13,834 bases of DNA from the NCBI GenBank assembly GCA_002376965.1, contig DFOV01000247.1:1-13834 (forward strand), read 5' to 3'. The translations under genes and the position numbers were made by a program. Shown piece after piece: positions 1 to 6,780 of the stretch. The notes beneath the pieces are model-generated. The model was not told where the DNA came from and made no database searches. It saw nothing but the letters and a program-made list of their open reading frames with translations. Positions within the stretch are counted from its first letter, which is position 1. Each line of letters begins with the position of its first letter. The DNA comes from Gammaproteobacteria bacterium UBA3532 (lineage in GTDB: Bacteria; Pseudomonadota; Gammaproteobacteria; Enterobacterales; UBA3532).

Positions 1-294
1 GAGCCTGTCGAAGGCCATGCACAGGCTTAAGAGCGCTTCGACGAGCTCAGCGAACCAGTATCTCCGTAGCCTGAGCCTGTCGAAGGCCATGCACAGAGCT
101 TAGAGCGCTTCGACAAGCTCAGCGAACCACGATCCCCGTAGCCTGAGCCTGTCGAAGGCCATCCATAGACTTAAGAACGCTTCGACAAGCTCAGCGAACC
201 ACAATCTCCGTAGCCTAAGCTTGTCGAAGGCCATGCATAAAGCTTAGAGCGCTTCGACAGGCTCAGCGAACCAACATCTCCGTCGACTGAGCCT
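1..294. repeat. Tandem array of 72-bp REP-like palindromic units
   Basis: Four consecutive units begin at 1, 73, 145 and 217, an exact 72-bp period. Each has a left arm close to GAGCCTGTCGAAG (1-13, 73-85, 145-157, 217-229) and a right arm close to CTTCGACAAGCTC (36-48, 108-120, 180-192, 252-264) that is its near reverse complement. Each can therefore fold into a hairpin of about 13 bp with a loop of about 22 nt. The right arm is followed by AGCGAACC and a spacer ending CTCCGTAGCCT. A fifth unit is cut after its first six bases (GAGCCT, 289-294), two bases before the stop codon of the amylase gene. Since unit 1 starts at base 1, the array probably continues outside the window. This resembles the short palindromic REP/BIME-type elements scattered between genes in many gammaproteobacteria. 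It could slow RNA decay or end transcription of the minus-strand gene. Confidence 0.93.
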
Positions 295-296
295 TT

Positions 297-2132
297 TTAT
301 TCTGGTACTAAAATTCTCGACTGCAACGGTGCCAGTAGGATGGTGCTTTCGAATTGCTGTTCGGTCAGCAGGTCTTTGGTTGTTAGACCCTCTTTGCTAA
401 ATTGGTACTGTTGAGGCTTGTCAGTAAGGTTATGTATCACAAACAAATTGGTGCCTTTTTTCTTCACGCTATAGCAAAGAAGGTCGAGCGAGCATGAACG
501 GATCTTATACTTACCACGGAAAAGCGCCGGATGGGCTTTGCGCACCTCAATCAACTTACGGTAATGGTTGAGTAGACTATTCGGATCGTCTTGCTGCTCT
601 TCAACAGAAATACCATCGTCGGCGCGATTAAATGACGACTTGCGCCATGTGGTCATGCCAGTGCCAGCATTAGCGGCATACCACTCAAATGGCAAACGCA
701 CATGATCATAGTGACCGCGCTGGCCCAGCTCGTCGCCATAATAAATAAAAGGCGTTCCAGGCATGGTCAACAATAAACTGGCGGCTAGACGCGTGCGTTC
801 TCGGTTGGGCTTCAGATGGTAAGACACCCGATCCAGGTCATGGTTGGTAATAAAAATGCTGTCGATGTAATCACGGTTAACATCGCCATAGAGGCTGGGA
901 AGTTTTTGCATCATCTGCTGCAACTCGATACTGTCGCCTTGTGCCGCTTTGATCAGCGCTTTATTCATCGGGAAGTTAAACGATGAATCCATATCTGCAA
1001 AAAAGGGAGCGATTTCTTCGTTGTTGCCATACCAGGCTTCCCCGACCAAAAAAGCGTCTGAATCGACACTTTTCACAAACTGATTAAACTCTTTCCACCA
1101 ACGATGAGTAACCGTCATATCCATATCATCGATATGGCGTGATGCATCGAGCCTGAAGCCATCAACGCCTTTATCCAGCCAGAATTTAGCGACCTTTTTT
1201 ATTTCCTGACGAACTTCCGGACTGCGTAAATTGAGATCCGGCATCTCACCAACAAAGGTGCTTAAATAAGCTTCGGTAATGCGATCTTTATCATCCTTAA
1301 CCGGCGACCACAACATCTGGCCCCATGGCCCAGACTCATCGATGTTGCCATACTGATCGAGCCAGGTGTAATAATGGCGATAGGGGCTGTCTTCGCCGCG
1401 CAAGGCATCTTTAAACCAGGCAACTTCGGATGACGAATGATTGACCACCAGATCGACAATGATTTTGATACCACGCTTTTCAGCCTGAACCAGCAGGTTC
1501 TCGAAATCTTGCATGGTGCCGTAGTCGGGTTCAACGGCGTAATAATCCTGAACATCAAATCCGTGATACGAAGGAGAGTCAAACATGGGCAACAGCCACA
1601 GTGCATTCACCCCCAGTTGTTGCAAATAATCCAGCTTCTCGGTGATGCCATTAAAATCACCAATACCATCGCCATCGCTGTCACGAAAGCTGCGCACGAA
1701 AATATGATAGAAGACGGCTTGCTTTGCCCAGCGAGAATTTTTAACCTTGGAAAATGCCTGCTTACGCAACGGATACAGCGGACTTTCATGAATTTTGCCA
1801 CGCGACACTACGCTGATTTTATAAACGTAGTCCCGCCCAGGTTCAAAACCTCCGGCTTCGATGCCTTGAAAAGTGTAACTGAGTTTTTCGGTGTGCATCG
1901 CTTGGAGATTATCGGCAGAGCTGCCTGCAAAAATAGTGGCGGTTGCGCCACTAGGTGCATGAAATAGGAATTTAACCCGTGAGTCATCCAGTTCTATATA
2001 GTTATAACCATGAGTGATCAGCGAGGTAACGTCATGAGTATAACGTTGATTTTCCGACTGACGATCGACCGACGATGACTGGCAACCCCAGACGAGCAGG
2101 GCGCTTAAGAACAATACAACAATGCGCAACAT
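297..2132 (-). CDS. GH13 alpha-amylase family lipoprotein (subfamily 36-like)
   Basis: A 611-residue glycoside hydrolase acting on alpha-glucans such as starch or maltodextrins, probably lipid-anchored in the periplasm or outer membrane. Residues 1-17 form a lipoprotein signal ending LLVWGC, with Cys17 as the lipidation site. A short beta domain follows (about 35-110), then the (beta/alpha)8 barrel from about 135. GH13 regions are visible: DLVVNH (227-232), MPDLN (297-301), GFRLDASRH with nucleophile Asp329, GEAW with acid/base Glu365, and FITNHD with Asp432. A Ca-binding type loop DSDGDGIGD lies at 151-159. MPDLN in region V is the signature of the group intermediate between oligo-1,6-glucosidases and neopullulanases (GH13_36), so specificity may be alpha-amylase or alpha-glucosidase. 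The start is ATG with a purine-rich AAAAGAGAA upstream. The neighbouring solute-binding protein gene on the same strand fits glucan uptake. Confidence 0.93.
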   Translation of the reverse strand: MLRIVVLFLSALLVWGCQSSSVDRQSENQRYTHDVTSLITHGYNYIELDDSRVKFLFHAPSGATATIFAGSSADNLQAMHTEKLSYTFQGIEAGGFEPGRDYVYKISVVSRGKIHESPLYPLRKQAFSKVKNSRWAKQAVFYHIFVRSFRDSDGDGIGDFNGITEKLDYLQQLGVNALWLLPMFDSPSYHGFDVQDYYAVEPDYGTMQDFENLLVQAEKRGIKIIVDLVVNHSSSEVAWFKDALRGEDSPYRHYYTWLDQYGNIDESGPWGQMLWSPVKDDKDRITEAYLSTFVGEMPDLNLRSPEVRQEIKKVAKFWLDKGVDGFRLDASRHIDDMDMTVTHRWWKEFNQFVKSVDSDAFLVGEAWYGNNEEIAPFFADMDSSFNFPMNKALIKAAQGDSIELQQMMQKLPSLYGDVNRDYIDSIFITNHDLDRVSYHLKPNRERTRLAASLLLTMPGTPFIYYGDELGQRGHYDHVRLPFEWYAANAGTGMTTWRKSSFNRADDGISVEEQQDDPNSLLNHYRKLIEVRKAHPALFRGKYKIRSCSLDLLCYSVKKKGTNLFVIHNLTDKPQQYQFSKEGLTTKDLLTEQQFESTILLAPLQSRILVPE

Positions 2133-2142
2133 GTTTATTCTC

Positions 2143-2156
2143 TTTTGCTAGCAAAA
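2143..2156. promoter_or_regulatory. Perfect 14-bp palindrome upstream of the amylase gene
   Basis: TTTTGCTAGCAAAA is a perfect inverted repeat 11 bases upstream of the amylase start codon on the minus strand, partly overlapping the purine-rich ribosome-binding stretch. Its position and symmetry suit an operator for a dimeric repressor, or an RNA hairpin over the ribosome binding site. No regulator gene is visible nearby, and I found no convincing -35/-10 pair in the 177-nt gap (2133-2309). The function is therefore a guess. Confidence 0.35.
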
Positions 2157-2309
2157 CAAGAAAGCACCACAGCCGATGTTTGGCCACAATGCCAAAAAGG
2201 AAGCTGCAACGCCCAAATTAATCTACGGTAGGCCTGATTGAAACGGGCACAATTAGAATAATACGGATTAAGCGATCATTTAGTTTAGTAACTTGGCCAG
2301 GAATTGCAA

Positions 2310-3518
2310 TTATTGCGTGTCGCGCTCGATCTCGCGCTCGACGGTCTTTTGCATATATACCGCGCTTTCCTCAGCGCTAAAGCCATGCATCGAGTAGCGC
2401 TCCCAGCCGCGGATGAGCGATTGCCAAACATGCGACATCTCAGGCTCAATCGGCATCATACGAGCATGCTCCAGCTGGTGAAAGTGGGCTTTACGATTGG
2501 GATCGGTGGTATGTTCAACCAAAGAAGCCAACTCTTTATGGGTTGGGATCTGACCGATCTCATCATAAAACTGTCGTTGAACATCTTTGCGGAATATAAA
2601 GTCGCGTAATTTATCAAGCTTAGTCTGCTTTTCGCCTTGGGACTCATAGTCAGGGAAGGCTAGCACATGGCTGGAATACATCGGACGCATCGGCTTACCA
2701 TCGATGTAAGGCAACACAGCAACCCCCAAATCATCACCTATCGATTCTTCCAGACGTTTATACGACCATGTACCATCAATCAAAAAAGCCGCTTTACCCT
2801 GCTCAAACTTCAGTAGCGAACATTGCAAATTGCAATCAGACTGCACCAACTTTTCATCCACCAAGCCCTTATAAAATTTAAAAGCACTGATCACTGCCGG
2901 CGTATTGAGCATGGGTTTTTTCCCTTCAAGCGGCCAACCGCCATAGGCACCAATAACTGGCACCAACCAATACATCTCCTGGTAGCTGAAGGTGATAAGT
3001 TCAATATTACGCTTGTCGTAGTATGGTTTCATGACTCGCAACTCTTTCCAACTGGTAGCTGGGGTCTCCACCAACGACTTGTTATAAAACATCATCAAGT
3101 TATTGCCATAGAAAAACGGATAGCCATAACGCTTGCCGTCTAACTCAACTGTCTTTAAAAAACGTGGACGGATCGTATCAGGCATTTCAGAATCAGGAAT
3201 AGCGGGAAGCTTTAATTCTTTATAATGGCCTAGAAAATCGGCGGGAGCGATAATGGCATCAGGCATTGCATTACTGAATGCCGCACCAATAAGCTCAACC
3301 TTAAGGTTTTTAAAAATTATATAGCGTAAGTGAACAGGGATGCCTGTTTCGGCAGTGAATTGCTTGAAAAGCTTGTCCAGAAAAGGCTGATCGGCTTTGA
3401 CACGACCATGCCATAACTCAATAGGCTCTGGTTGAGCACGTAAGGGCGAAGAGAAGGATATTACACACAATAACAGTGCCGACCATAACGCCCTTGCTAT
3501 CACATCCAAGCTCCCCAT
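2310..3518 (-). CDS. Extracellular solute-binding protein, MalE-like (ABC family 1)
   Basis: A 402-residue periplasmic substrate-binding protein. From the chosen ATG (3518) the N-terminus is a classic signal peptide: a hydrophobic stretch at about 7-23, then a likely signal peptidase I cut after SPLRA (28). Family 1 features include a YGYPFFYGNN...MMFYNKSL stretch (about 131-149), matching the MalE hinge region YG(L/Y)P...YYNK, and AAFLIDGTW (about 244-252), matching the conserved AAM.I.GPW segment. A TTG nine bases upstream is in frame, but ATG fits the AGG upstream better. It lies 177 nt upstream of the amylase on the same strand, so a maltodextrin-type ligand is a reasonable inference. No ABC permease or ATPase gene is next to it, so it is an orphan binding protein here. 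It could work with a transporter elsewhere or serve a sensor kinase. Confidence 0.85.
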   Translation of the reverse strand: MGSLDVIARALWSALLLCVISFSSPLRAQPEPIELWHGRVKADQPFLDKLFKQFTAETGIPVHLRYIIFKNLKVELIGAAFSNAMPDAIIAPADFLGHYKELKLPAIPDSEMPDTIRPRFLKTVELDGKRYGYPFFYGNNLMMFYNKSLVETPATSWKELRVMKPYYDKRNIELITFSYQEMYWLVPVIGAYGGWPLEGKKPMLNTPAVISAFKFYKGLVDEKLVQSDCNLQCSLLKFEQGKAAFLIDGTWSYKRLEESIGDDLGVAVLPYIDGKPMRPMYSSHVLAFPDYESQGEKQTKLDKLRDFIFRKDVQRQFYDEIGQIPTHKELASLVEHTTDPNRKAHFHQLEHARMMPIEPEMSHVWQSLIRGWERYSMHGFSAEESAVYMQKTVEREIERDTQ

Positions 3519-3793
3519 TGATATCAACCTATATTAAACTATTTGCCGTGATGTCTAAATCGTCAAGTATTGAACCGATTTCAGCTAGCAATTAAGTAAA
3601 AGCTAACATAGCATCTATCGTCTACAGACAGACTGAACGTTTCAGTGGCAGACAAAACAGCGCCTACCCACTGATTTTTCAGCAATTTTTTGAATTTGTC
3701 AGACTCTAACAAAAATTATCAACTTTTTCCATGCACAAATAGGGGGTAATGGGTGGCGAATTTCAACCAGCTAACACGACTAAGGAGCATCTC
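3519..3793. promoter_or_regulatory. Divergent intergenic region between the binding protein and the yaiI-like gene
   Basis: These 275 nt separate the minus-strand solute-binding protein gene from the plus-strand YaiI-family gene, so they should hold both promoters. The stretch is AT-rich, notably around 3680-3735. A TTGTCA near 3697 has no well-spaced -10 box, so I do not assign a promoter. A strong ribosome binding site, TAAGGAG (3781-3787), precedes the plus-strand ATG at 3794. Confidence 0.4.
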
Positions 3794-4267
3794 ATGCACA
3801 TTTGGGTAGATGCCGACGCCTGCCCGGTCGTCATTCGCGACATCATATTTCGGGCTTCCATCCGCACTAGCGTATCCACCACCCTGGTCGCCAACCAATC
3901 AATCCGCACCCCTGCAGCGAAACATATTCGCTGCATACAGGTTGAGCAAGGCTATGATGTTGCTGACAATGAAATCGTTAAACGCGTTCAGGCTGGTGAT
4001 CTGGTTATCACCCAGGATATCCCCCTCGCCGCCGAAGTCATAGAGCTACAAGCTTTGGCATTGCACCCCAGGGGAGAGCTTTACACCAAAGAAACAATAC
4101 GCCAGCGCCTTAATATGCGCGACTTTATGGACACCATGCGCGCCAGTGGCGTCAATACCGGAGGCCCACCACCACTATCACCACGCGATCGCCAAAGCTT
4201 TGCCAATGAATTGGATCGAATACTGGCAAAAAACCAAAGTAAAAAAAACGAAGGAGACAACAAGTGA
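3794..4267 (+). CDS. yaiI: YaiI/YqxD family protein (UPF0178, DUF188)
   Basis: A 157-residue cytoplasmic protein of the widespread UPF0178 family, whose molecular role is not established. The fold is related to PIN/NYN-type nuclease domains. The family signature VDADACPV is at residues 5-12, and acidic and TQD-type residues follow at TQDIPLA (73-79). The C-terminal family block is also present: [10 protein letters not shown] (93-102) and [11 protein letters not shown] (123-131 region). Asp6, Asp8 and Asp75 are the likely metal-binding acids if it is a nuclease. The reading frame is open further upstream, but ATG 3794 has the strong TAAGGAG box six bases before it and gives the usual family N-terminus. 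Its stop overlaps the start of the next gene (GTGA), indicating translational coupling with the lipoprotein gene. Confidence 0.92.
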   Translation: MHIWVDADACPVVIRDIIFRASIRTSVSTTLVANQSIRTPAAKHIRCIQVEQGYDVADNEIVKRVQAGDLVITQDIPLAAEVIELQALALHPRGELYTKETIRQRLNMRDFMDTMRASGVNTGGPPPLSPRDRQSFANELDRILAKNQSKKNEGDNK

Positions 4268-4686
4268 GAACACCATTTTTTCGACTAGGATTACTAATAG
4301 GACTGCTGACATTGGCGGGTTGCGCTGGGCAAAACAAACCCCAGACCCAGGAAGAGCAAATTGAAGAGATGCGCCAAGTCGCTGCGCAGTATCCCGAAAC
4401 GCATCCAGACCTGGCCGACTATTCCAAATTTCTTATCCTCAGTGGCAACAGTCAGAAACTCGAATACTTCTACCTGAAACAATATCAGCGCGCCTTAGCA
4501 CTACCCAACCGCGAACTGGCCGCACCAGCACAGTTGTATCAGATATTTCTAGCGATGACCGATCCGTTCAACCCATCGCGCAGCTTCAACAAGGCGCGTA
4601 AATATTTCTCTATGCTCAAAACCGAATGGCCGACGTCCCCCTTTACTCAAAAAGTTCGTCAACTCGCCAACGACATGAATTTATAA
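4264..4686 (+). CDS. Small lipoprotein of unknown function
   Basis: A 140-residue protein with a lipoprotein signal peptide: a positively charged start, a hydrophobic core (8-16) and lipobox LAGC with Cys20. The mature part is mostly hydrophilic and looks alpha-helical. It includes an acidic segment ([21 protein letters not shown], about 28-48) and a C-terminal stretch with helix-turn-helix repeat character ([17 protein letters not shown]), which faintly recalls TPR-type lipoproteins. I do not recognise a named family. It begins with GTG at 4264, sharing four bases with the preceding stop codon. AAGGAG at 4251-4256 sits seven bases upstream, inside the end of the yaiI-like gene. This coupling is strong evidence that the gene is real and co-expressed. 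Confidence 0.75.
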   Translation: MRTPFFRLGLLIGLLTLAGCAGQNKPQTQEEQIEEMRQVAAQYPETHPDLADYSKFLILSGNSQKLEYFYLKQYQRALALPNRELAAPAQLYQIFLAMTDPFNPSRSFNKARKYFSMLKTEWPTSPFTQKVRQLANDMNL

Positions 4687-4981
4687 CCAGCACAACAAAT
4701 AGCCCGTACAATAAAATAATTTTTTAGCCTATATCAAAAAATGTGTATTTATTAGACACCATCTGTTGCTTTTCCGAACTAAGTGGTTAAAATGCATCCA
4801 TTGAATTTTGCAATGCAACATGCAACTCCTTCTCAAATAACGGACCCCGCCCCCCTGCCATAGACGGCCTTTCTTATAGGCATTTGATTCAGATTCGATT
4901 GCATAGTGCTATCAGGAAGGATTCTGGCTTTATTCCAACGTTGTACCAATTAATGTTGTACCAATTAATAAGGGTGGATAA
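4687..4981. other. Intergenic region upstream of the ThDP enzyme gene
   Basis: A 295-nt AT-rich spacer followed by a C-rich patch (about 4845-4860). There is a weak AAAATAATTTT inverted repeat followed by Ts near 4712-4724, which could end transcription of the yaiI-lipoprotein unit, but its stem is only AT pairs. No small gene, tRNA or riboswitch fold could be made out. The only strong structure is the 15-bp tandem duplication annotated separately. Confidence 0.5.
4940..4969 (+). repeat. Perfect tandem 15-bp duplication next to a ribosome binding site
   Basis: GTTGTACCAATTAAT occurs twice back to back (4940-4954 and 4955-4969), immediately followed by the AAGGGTGG ribosome binding site (4970-4977) of the ThDP enzyme gene, whose ATG is at 4982. 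It lies in the transcribed or promoter-proximal leader. It may be a slippage-prone duplication or a paired regulator site. Confidence 0.9.
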
Positions 4982-6721
4982 ATGGCCGGGTTACCAGCAG
5001 AAATGCGCGTTGTCGAAAATGACAACCTTTTACACTTCGAAACCACAGCAGATCTCATTCTGCATTACTTTTCATTGCTAGGCATTGATACCGTTTTTGG
5101 TGTGCCGGGTGGGGCCATTGAGCCAATGTATAACGCCCTGGCTCGCGCCGAACGTGATGGCACCATGCGCTCAGTGGTAGCACGTCACGAAGCTGGAGCC
5201 GCCTTTATGGCCGATGGCTACGCTCGTGAACGTGGCATTCCTGGTGTGTGTATTTCCACCACAGGCCCTGGCGCAACCAACCTGGTGACGGGTGTGTCCT
5301 CAGCCTATGCCGACAATATCCCGATGCTGGTGATAACTGCTCAAACAGCACTGCCCAACTTTGGCAAACGGGCGTTGCAGGACTCCTCCTGTACTGCCGT
5401 TAATACCGTAGGTATGTTTAAGCATTGTACCGTTTATAACACCCTGGTTTCCCACCCTGAACAGCTCGAACAAAAGCTTATTGCAGCAATCAATGCCGCC
5501 CAGGGACAACGCCCCGGCCCAGCCCATGTCAGTATTCCGCTGGATATCCTTAATAGCCCCTTGCCGGGCAGGCCGCTACCTATTTCAGCATACGCCCTAA
5601 AGCGTGCGTATAACCAATACGATGCCGGTGCCGTTGATGAACTATCCACCCACCTTGGTCAAGCGCAAAAAATTGCCTTATTCCTTGGTCGCGGTTGTCA
5701 GGAAGCAATTGAGTCCATACTAAATTTTGCAAACAAGGTAAACGCCGACATTGTCACAACGCCAAGTGGTAAAGGCCTGCTGGCCTCGCACCATCCCAAA
5801 TATCGCGGGGTATTTGGATTTGCCGGGCACGAATCAGCCACCCAGGCGCTAATGGAAGGCAACGACATTATTCTGGCTGTAGGCACCGATATGGATGAAC
5901 TCGGCACCAGCAACTGGAACACCGAAGTATTACTCAATTCAAAACTGATCCATATCGATCAGATCGAAGAACACTTTAACCGCTCGCCTATGGCAAGAAT
6001 GCATGTGTGCGGACGTATTAAAAGCATATTTGAACACCTGAACCGCGACGTTGATAAAGCCCTGCAATGGGGGCGCAGCTGGGACAGCGGCAAGCAAGCC
6101 TACCACCCATCATTTCCCGACATGCTCGGCTATGATCGCCAGGCAACGCCGGTCGATCCCAAAGCCCTGTTTGCCAAGCTGCCACTGTTTGTTTCGGACG
6201 ACACTCGTTACTACGTCGACGCTGGCAATGCCTGGGCCTGGGCAACGCACTATTTGCAGCTACCCAAAGCCAACCGCTACCGCATCGGCATGGGTTTTGG
6301 CGCGATGGCTTGGGCAATTGGCGCTGCCGTTGGAGCCGCGATGGCCGATCCAGAAAAGCCAGCGATATGCATCACGGGCGATGGCAGCTTTTTAATGAGC
6401 GGCCAGGAAATGACCGTTGCTTTGCAACACCAGCTACCTGTGGTGTTTATTATTCTCAACGACAGCGCCCTTGGTATGGTGAAACACGGCCAGCGCATGG
6501 GTGGCGCAGAGCAAATCGGTTTTGAACTGCCCACCATCGACTTCGCCTTGATGGCCCAATCCATGGGTATTCAAAGCCAACAAATTCACTCAATGAAAGA
6601 CTTTGATAACCTAAACCTCAACGAGCTGACCCAAAATGGCCCAGTGTTACTGGATGTTCGTATTGATGGTGAGCAGAAACCACCGATGGGATCGCGGGTT
6701 AAGACGTTGACGGGGGAGTAA
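4982..6721 (+). CDS. ThDP-dependent enzyme, acetolactate synthase large-subunit type
   Basis: A 579-residue cytoplasmic enzyme of the acetolactate synthase/pyruvate decarboxylase superfamily, which uses thiamine diphosphate to join or cleave 2-oxo acids. The N-terminal pyrimidine-binding domain has FGVPGGAIEPMY (39-50), matching the ALS signature, and RHEAGAAFMADGYAR with catalytic Glu70. The central domain (about 200-360) is of the transhydrogenase-like FAD/nucleotide fold. The C-terminal domain has the ThDP motif GDGS (466-469), closing with Asn493 after the usual 26 residues, and LGMVKHGQ (497-504), close to the ALS sequence. Start ATG has AAGGGTGG upstream. No ilvN-type regulatory subunit gene accompanies it, so it may be a catabolic or specialised carboligase or decarboxylase rather than the biosynthetic IlvB/IlvI. 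The gene ends just before a bidirectional terminator. Confidence 0.85.
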   Translation: MAGLPAEMRVVENDNLLHFETTADLILHYFSLLGIDTVFGVPGGAIEPMYNALARAERDGTMRSVVARHEAGAAFMADGYARERGIPGVCISTTGPGATNLVTGVSSAYADNIPMLVITAQTALPNFGKRALQDSSCTAVNTVGMFKHCTVYNTLVSHPEQLEQKLIAAINAAQGQRPGPAHVSIPLDILNSPLPGRPLPISAYALKRAYNQYDAGAVDELSTHLGQAQKIALFLGRGCQEAIESILNFANKVNADIVTTPSGKGLLASHHPKYRGVFGFAGHESATQALMEGNDIILAVGTDMDELGTSNWNTEVLLNSKLIHIDQIEEHFNRSPMARMHVCGRIKSIFEHLNRDVDKALQWGRSWDSGKQAYHPSFPDMLGYDRQATPVDPKALFAKLPLFVSDDTRYYVDAGNAWAWATHYLQLPKANRYRIGMGFGAMAWAIGAAVGAAMADPEKPAICITGDGSFLMSGQEMTVALQHQLPVVFIILNDSALGMVKHGQRMGGAEQIGFELPTIDFALMAQSMGIQSQQIHSMKDFDNLNLNELTQNGPVLLDVRIDGEQKPPMGSRVKTLTGE

Positions 6722-6742
6722 AATCTCCTTGGAGGTAATGCT

Positions 6743-6780
6743 GAATAAAAGCGCGCCATTATTAGGTGGCGCTTTTATTC
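6743..6780. terminator. Bidirectional terminator between converging genes
   Basis: GAATAAAAGCGC (6743-6754) pairs with GCGCTTTTATTC (6769-6780), a perfect 12-bp stem with a 14-nt loop that can extend by further GC pairs. It has T-rich ends on both strands, so it can stop transcription from the ThDP enzyme gene (plus) and from the asparagine-synthetase operon (minus). The stop codon of the minus-strand gene (6775-6777) lies inside the right arm. Confidence 0.88.

Noticed and set aside
1437..1967. 176-residue open frame opposite the amylase
   Set aside because: It lies entirely inside the well-supported GH13 gene on the other strand and has no domain or ribosome binding site.
2179..2196. TTTGGC-CACAAT-GCCAAA hairpin upstream of the amylase
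   Set aside because: A six-bp stem without a T-run on either strand is too weak to call a terminator, and it does not match an operator I recognise.
4706..4726. Rho-independent terminator after the small lipoprotein gene
   Set aside because: The inverted repeat AAAATAATTTT is only AT pairs with no GC-rich stem, so a terminator call is not supported.
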